DNA of 64,000 bases from Pigmentiphaga daeguensis (GTDB lineage: Bacteria > Pseudomonadota > Gammaproteobacteria > Burkholderiales > Burkholderiaceae_B). A program made the translations under genes and the position numbers. The stretch covers positions 124,001-188,000 of the forward strand of contig NZ_BAAAEN010000005.1 of NCBI RefSeq assembly GCF_039523035.1, written 5' to 3'. Shown one piece after another: positions 61,193 to 64,000 of the stretch. Positions within the stretch are counted from its first letter, which is position 1. Each line of letters opens with the position of its first letter. The notes beneath the pieces were generated by a model that did no database searches, was not told the DNA's origin, and was given only the letters and a program-made list of their open reading frames with translations.

Positions 61193-62329
61193 ATGCGTAA
61201 GCTGTCTTGGGCATTGTTGCTGGCGGGGACCATGGGCGGGGCAGCTCCCGCGGCGTGGGCGCAGGAAACCATCAAGATCGGTGTCATCCAGCCCCTCACG
61301 GGTTCGGTCGCCTACAACGGACTCACCTACGTCAACGGCGCCAAGCTTGCGGTCGAGCGCCGCAACGCGGCCGGCGGCGTGCTGGGCAAGAAGATCGAGC
61401 TGGTCATCGAGGACGGCCAGTGCCGTCCCGCCAACTCGGTGAACGCGGCCGAGAAGCTGATCGTGCGCGACAAGGTCGTGGCGCTGACCGGGGCCTTCTG
61501 CAGCTCGGCCACGGCGGCGGTGATGCCCGTGGCCGAGAAATACAAGCTGCCCATGCTGACCGGGGTGTCCTCGAAGGCGGACCTGACCGAGAAGGGACTC
61601 CAGTACTTCTTCCGCTCGGCCGAGACCGACCGGTTGATGTCCAGGACTTTCAGCAAGATCCTGGCGCAGAAGCTGCAACTGAAAACGGTGGCCTACATCG
61701 GCGTCAACGACGACTGGGGCCGCGGCGGCGTGGAGGACTTCTCCAAGGACCTCTCCGCGCTCGGGGTCAAGACGGTGATGAAGGAGTACTTCGATCACGG
61801 CGCCACCGACTTCTACACCTTGCTGACCAAGCTGCGCGCGGCCAAGCCCGACGGGGTCTTCGTCGCCGCCGAGACCCAGGACGGCTCCATCCTGGTCAAG
61901 CAGTTCAAGGAGTTCGGCATCCAGACCAAGATCTTCGGCGTGGGATCGTGGGCGACCTCCGACTTCATCGGGCTGACGGGCGACGCCTCGGAAGGCATCT
62001 ACGCGGCGGTGCCCTACGCCTCCAGCATGCCGGGCGAGCGCAACCAGGCCTTCGTCCAGTCCTACAGCGCCGCCTACAAGGAAAAGCCGGGCAAGTACGG
62101 CGCCGCCGGCTACAACGCGCTGAACATCGTGATGGAGGCGATCGCCCGGGCGGGCAACACGCAGCCCGATGCGATCCGCGATGCCCTGCGCAAGACGGAC
62201 TACGCCGCGCCCAACGGCCATTTCAAGTTCACCGAGAAGGGCGAGGGCTACGGCTTCGACGTGGTGCTGGTGCAGATCCAGAACCGCGAGCCCAAGGTGG
62301 TGGCGCAGGCCCCCACCGAGCGGCCCTGA
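61193..62329 (+). CDS. Branched-chain amino acid ABC transporter substrate-binding protein (LivJ/K-like)
   Basis: The product has 378 residues from ATG 61193 (GAGAGG upstream); the longer frame start at 61178 is less likely. The signal peptide ends near AWAQE. The Peripla_BP_6 opening TIKIGVIQPLTGSVAYNGLTYVNGAKLAVERRNAAGGVLG and the later GAFCSSATAAVMPVAEKY are family-typical. It is the binding protein of the ABC importer whose permease genes follow after 25 bases. The ligand may be a branched-chain amino acid, amide, urea or aromatic acid. Confidence 0.93.
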   Translation: MRKLSWALLLAGTMGGAAPAAWAQETIKIGVIQPLTGSVAYNGLTYVNGAKLAVERRNAAGGVLGKKIELVIEDGQCRPANSVNAAEKLIVRDKVVALTGAFCSSATAAVMPVAEKYKLPMLTGVSSKADLTEKGLQYFFRSAETDRLMSRTFSKILAQKLQLKTVAYIGVNDDWGRGGVEDFSKDLSALGVKTVMKEYFDHGATDFYTLLTKLRAAKPDGVFVAAETQDGSILVKQFKEFGIQTKIFGVGSWATSDFIGLTGDASEGIYAAVPYASSMPGERNQAFVQSYSAAYKEKPGKYGAAGYNALNIVMEAIARAGNTQPDAIRDALRKTDYAAPNGHFKFTEKGEGYGFDVVLVQIQNREPKVVAQAPTERP

Positions 62330-62354
62330 TCCGCGCGCCGAGTCGGGAGAAACG

Positions 62355-63227
62355 ATGGACTTGCTGCCGCAGTTCCTGGCCAACGGATTGGTGATCGGGT
62401 CCTTCTATGCGCTGTCGGCGCTGGGGCTCACGCTCATTCTCGGCCTGATGCGCGTCGTCAACTTCGCCCATGGAGAGCTGTACATGCTGGGGGGCGTGCT
62501 GGGCTGGTGGGTGACCACCGCCCTGGGCCTGGATTTCCTGACGGGCCTGGCGCTGGTCGCCCTGGTCATGGGGGTGTTCGGCTGGCTGGTCGACCGGGTG
62601 CTGATAGAGCGCATCCGTGGCCAGGGCGAAGAGCCGGGCATCCTGCTGACCATCGGCCTGTCCATCTTCCTGGCCAACACGGCGCTGCTGGTGGTGGGCA
62701 CCGCGCCGCTGAAGGTGGAAGGGCCGGTTTCCAGCGGACCGGTGTTCCTGGGCCCCATCGTGGTCACCAAGATCCGGCTGTTCGCCGTCGCGGTGTGCGC
62801 GGCGCTGATCGTGGCCGCCTACCTGCTGATCCAGAAGACGCGCCTGGGCCGCGCGATGCGGGCGACCTTCCAGGATCCGATGGCCGCGCAACTGGCGGGC
62901 ATCAAGACCGCGAACGTATACGCCTGCACCTTCGCGCTGGGAACCGTCATCGCGTCGCTGGCCGGGATGCTGCTCGGATCGATCTATTCGGCGCAGGTGT
63001 CGGTGGGCGGGCTGGTCAGCATGAAGGCCTTCGTCGTGGTGATCCTGGGCGGCATGGGCAGCTTCGCGGGCGCCATCGTCGGCGGGCTGGTGCTGGGGGT
63101 GGCGGAGGCGCTCTGGGGCGGCTACGTCGCCACCGGCTGGGTCGACATCATCGGTTTCGTCATCGTGATCCTTACCCTGGTGTTCCGGCCCTACGGCCTG
63201 TTCTCCAAACGAGCCGAGAGAGCCTGA
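62355..63227 (+). CDS. livH: Branched-chain amino acid ABC transporter permease LivH-like
   Basis: The product has 290 residues and about eight hydrophobic spans. The LivH opening LANGLVIGSFYALSALGLTLILGLMRVVNFAHGELYMLGG and the late SMKAFVVVILGGMGSFAGAIVGGL are diagnostic. It forms the membrane channel with the LivM-like protein encoded two bases further on. The gene symbol is by family. Confidence 0.94.
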   Translation: MDLLPQFLANGLVIGSFYALSALGLTLILGLMRVVNFAHGELYMLGGVLGWWVTTALGLDFLTGLALVALVMGVFGWLVDRVLIERIRGQGEEPGILLTIGLSIFLANTALLVVGTAPLKVEGPVSSGPVFLGPIVVTKIRLFAVAVCAALIVAAYLLIQKTRLGRAMRATFQDPMAAQLAGIKTANVYACTFALGTVIASLAGMLLGSIYSAQVSVGGLVSMKAFVVVILGGMGSFAGAIVGGLVLGVAEALWGGYVATGWVDIIGFVIVILTLVFRPYGLFSKRAERA

Positions 63228-63229
63228 TC

Positions 63230-64000
63230 ATGCAATTCGAACGTAACGCCATCCTGGTCGCGCTGCTGGCGGCGGGTCTGCTGCCGCTGGCGGTCCATGA
63301 TCAGTACCTGCTGCATGTGGCCATCATGGTGCTGTTCTATGCCGTGCTGGCCACCAGCCTGAACCTGGTCGTCGGCTATGTGGGCGAGTTCTCGCTCGGC
63401 CACACCGCCTTCCTGGGCACGGGGGCCTACGCCGCGGCGCTGCTGTCCACGCAGCTGGGCTGGCCGATGTGGGCCACCATACCGGCCGCCGGCGTGCTGG
63501 CGGCGGCCATGGGGCTGCTCATCGGCAGCATCACGCTGCGCCTGCAGGGGCCGTTCTTCGTCATCGTGACACTGTCGTTCGCCGAGGTCCTGCGCCTGGT
63601 CGCGGACAACTGGGTCGCCTTCACCAACGGCCCGATGGGTATCGCCGGGGTGCCGCAGCCGGCATGGCTGGCCCAGGCAGGCAACCTGGCGACCAAGCAG
63701 TTCTTCTTCTACCTGGCCTGGGGCGTGCTGGCGGTCTCGCTCTACCTGGCGTACCGCTTCGTCTATTCCAATGCCGGCCGGGCCGCGGTAGCCGTGCGCG
63801 AGAACCGCTACGTCGCCCAGTCCATCGGCATCCGGCCGTTTCGCTACGCCATGCTGGCATTCGTGCTGGGCGCCTTCCTGGCGGGCATGGCGGGCGGGTT
63901 CTACGCGCACTACATCTCGTTCGTCGGGCCGGAAGTCTTCCGCTTCGCCTTCATGGTCAGCATGATCATCATGGTGCTGATCGGCGGCAAGGGGACCCTG
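63230..64000 (+). CDS. livM: Branched-chain amino acid ABC transporter permease LivM-like (3' end outside window)
   Basis: The frame opens at ATG 63230, two bases after the livH stop, and is still open at the window end (257 codons). The translation shows LivM features: SLNLVVGYVGEFSLGHTAFLGTGAYAAAL near the N-terminus, LRLQGPFFVIVTLSFAEVLRLV, then AVRENRYVAQSIGI and ending in MVLIGGKGTL. About 60-100 residues are missing. LivG/LivF ATPase genes are expected next. Confidence 0.93.
   Translation, partial: MQFERNAILVALLAAGLLPLAVHDQYLLHVAIMVLFYAVLATSLNLVVGYVGEFSLGHTAFLGTGAYAAALLSTQLGWPMWATIPAAGVLAAAMGLLIGSITLRLQGPFFVIVTLSFAEVLRLVADNWVAFTNGPMGIAGVPQPAWLAQAGNLATKQFFFYLAWGVLAVSLYLAYRFVYSNAGRAAVAVRENRYVAQSIGIRPFRYAMLAFVLGAFLAGMAGGFYAHYISFVGPEVFRFAFMVSMIIMVLIGGKGTL

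Overview
The window reads as a chromosomal segment of a high-GC betaproteobacterium. The best fit is Burkholderiales, family Alcaligenaceae (Bordetella/Achromobacter type). This rests on gene content and order (rpoA-rplQ; cutA-dsbD; hemB-engB; cytochrome c4-resB-ccsA-msrPQ), on three orphan Bug/TctC-type solute receptors, on many LysR regulators beside small catabolic clusters, and on a GC-rich repeat scattered between genes. No 16S or species marker is present, so the genus is inference. I saw no tRNA, rRNA, CRISPR, prophage or insertion sequence.

Layout. 1-2 kb: end of the ribosomal-protein/RNA polymerase operon (rpoA, rplQ), a terminator and a Tat-exported dienelactone hydrolase-like protein. 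1.9-8.6 kb (minus strand): a tightly coupled six-gene operon (FAD hydroxylase, amidohydrolase, alpha/beta hydrolase, Bug receptor, extradiol dioxygenase, FAH-family hydrolase) with a divergent LysR gene, probably for an aromatic or heteroaromatic compound. 9.7-18.8 kb: two overlapping PLP-enzyme genes and a LysR gene, divergent from hyuA-hyuB (hydantoinase/oxoprolinase type), then a Bug receptor and a second LysR. 18.8-26.7 kb: a cupin, a LysR and a divergent TRAP transporter-aldehyde dehydrogenase-GMC alcohol oxidase cluster. 26.8-33.3 kb: two LuxR-type regulators flanking a NodIJ-like ABC exporter, cutA and dsbD. 33.3-44.9 kb: mostly housekeeping genes (corA, hemB, engB, a gamma-carbonic anhydrase homologue, cytochrome c4, the system II cytochrome c maturation pair ResB/CcsA, periplasmic methionine sulfoxide reductase MsrPQ) plus a small membrane protein and an MCT-type MFS transporter.

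45-52 kb: a LysR-controlled cluster whose enzyme classes match the four steps of mandelate degradation: an enolase-superfamily (racemase-like) domain, an FMN 2-hydroxyacid dehydrogenase, a TPP decarboxylase-like enzyme and an aldehyde dehydrogenase, plus a Bug receptor. The first two classes are fused in one open frame at 48847-50514 that has lost the second two thirds of the racemase-like protein and the first ~35 residues of the dehydrogenase. This looks like an in-frame deletion between two adjacent genes and is the most unusual object in the window. 52-57.7 kb: an NAD-dependent molybdenum formate dehydrogenase (FdsA and a FdsG-FdsB fusion) with a divergent ModE/LysR-like regulator and a spaced inverted repeat between them. 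57.7-64 kb: a NYN/OST-HTH protein with a histone-H1-like tail, an ABC-2 exporter pair, and the start of a branched-chain amino acid type ABC importer that runs off the end.

Most unusually long open frames opposite these genes are shadows caused by high GC content and are not annotated.
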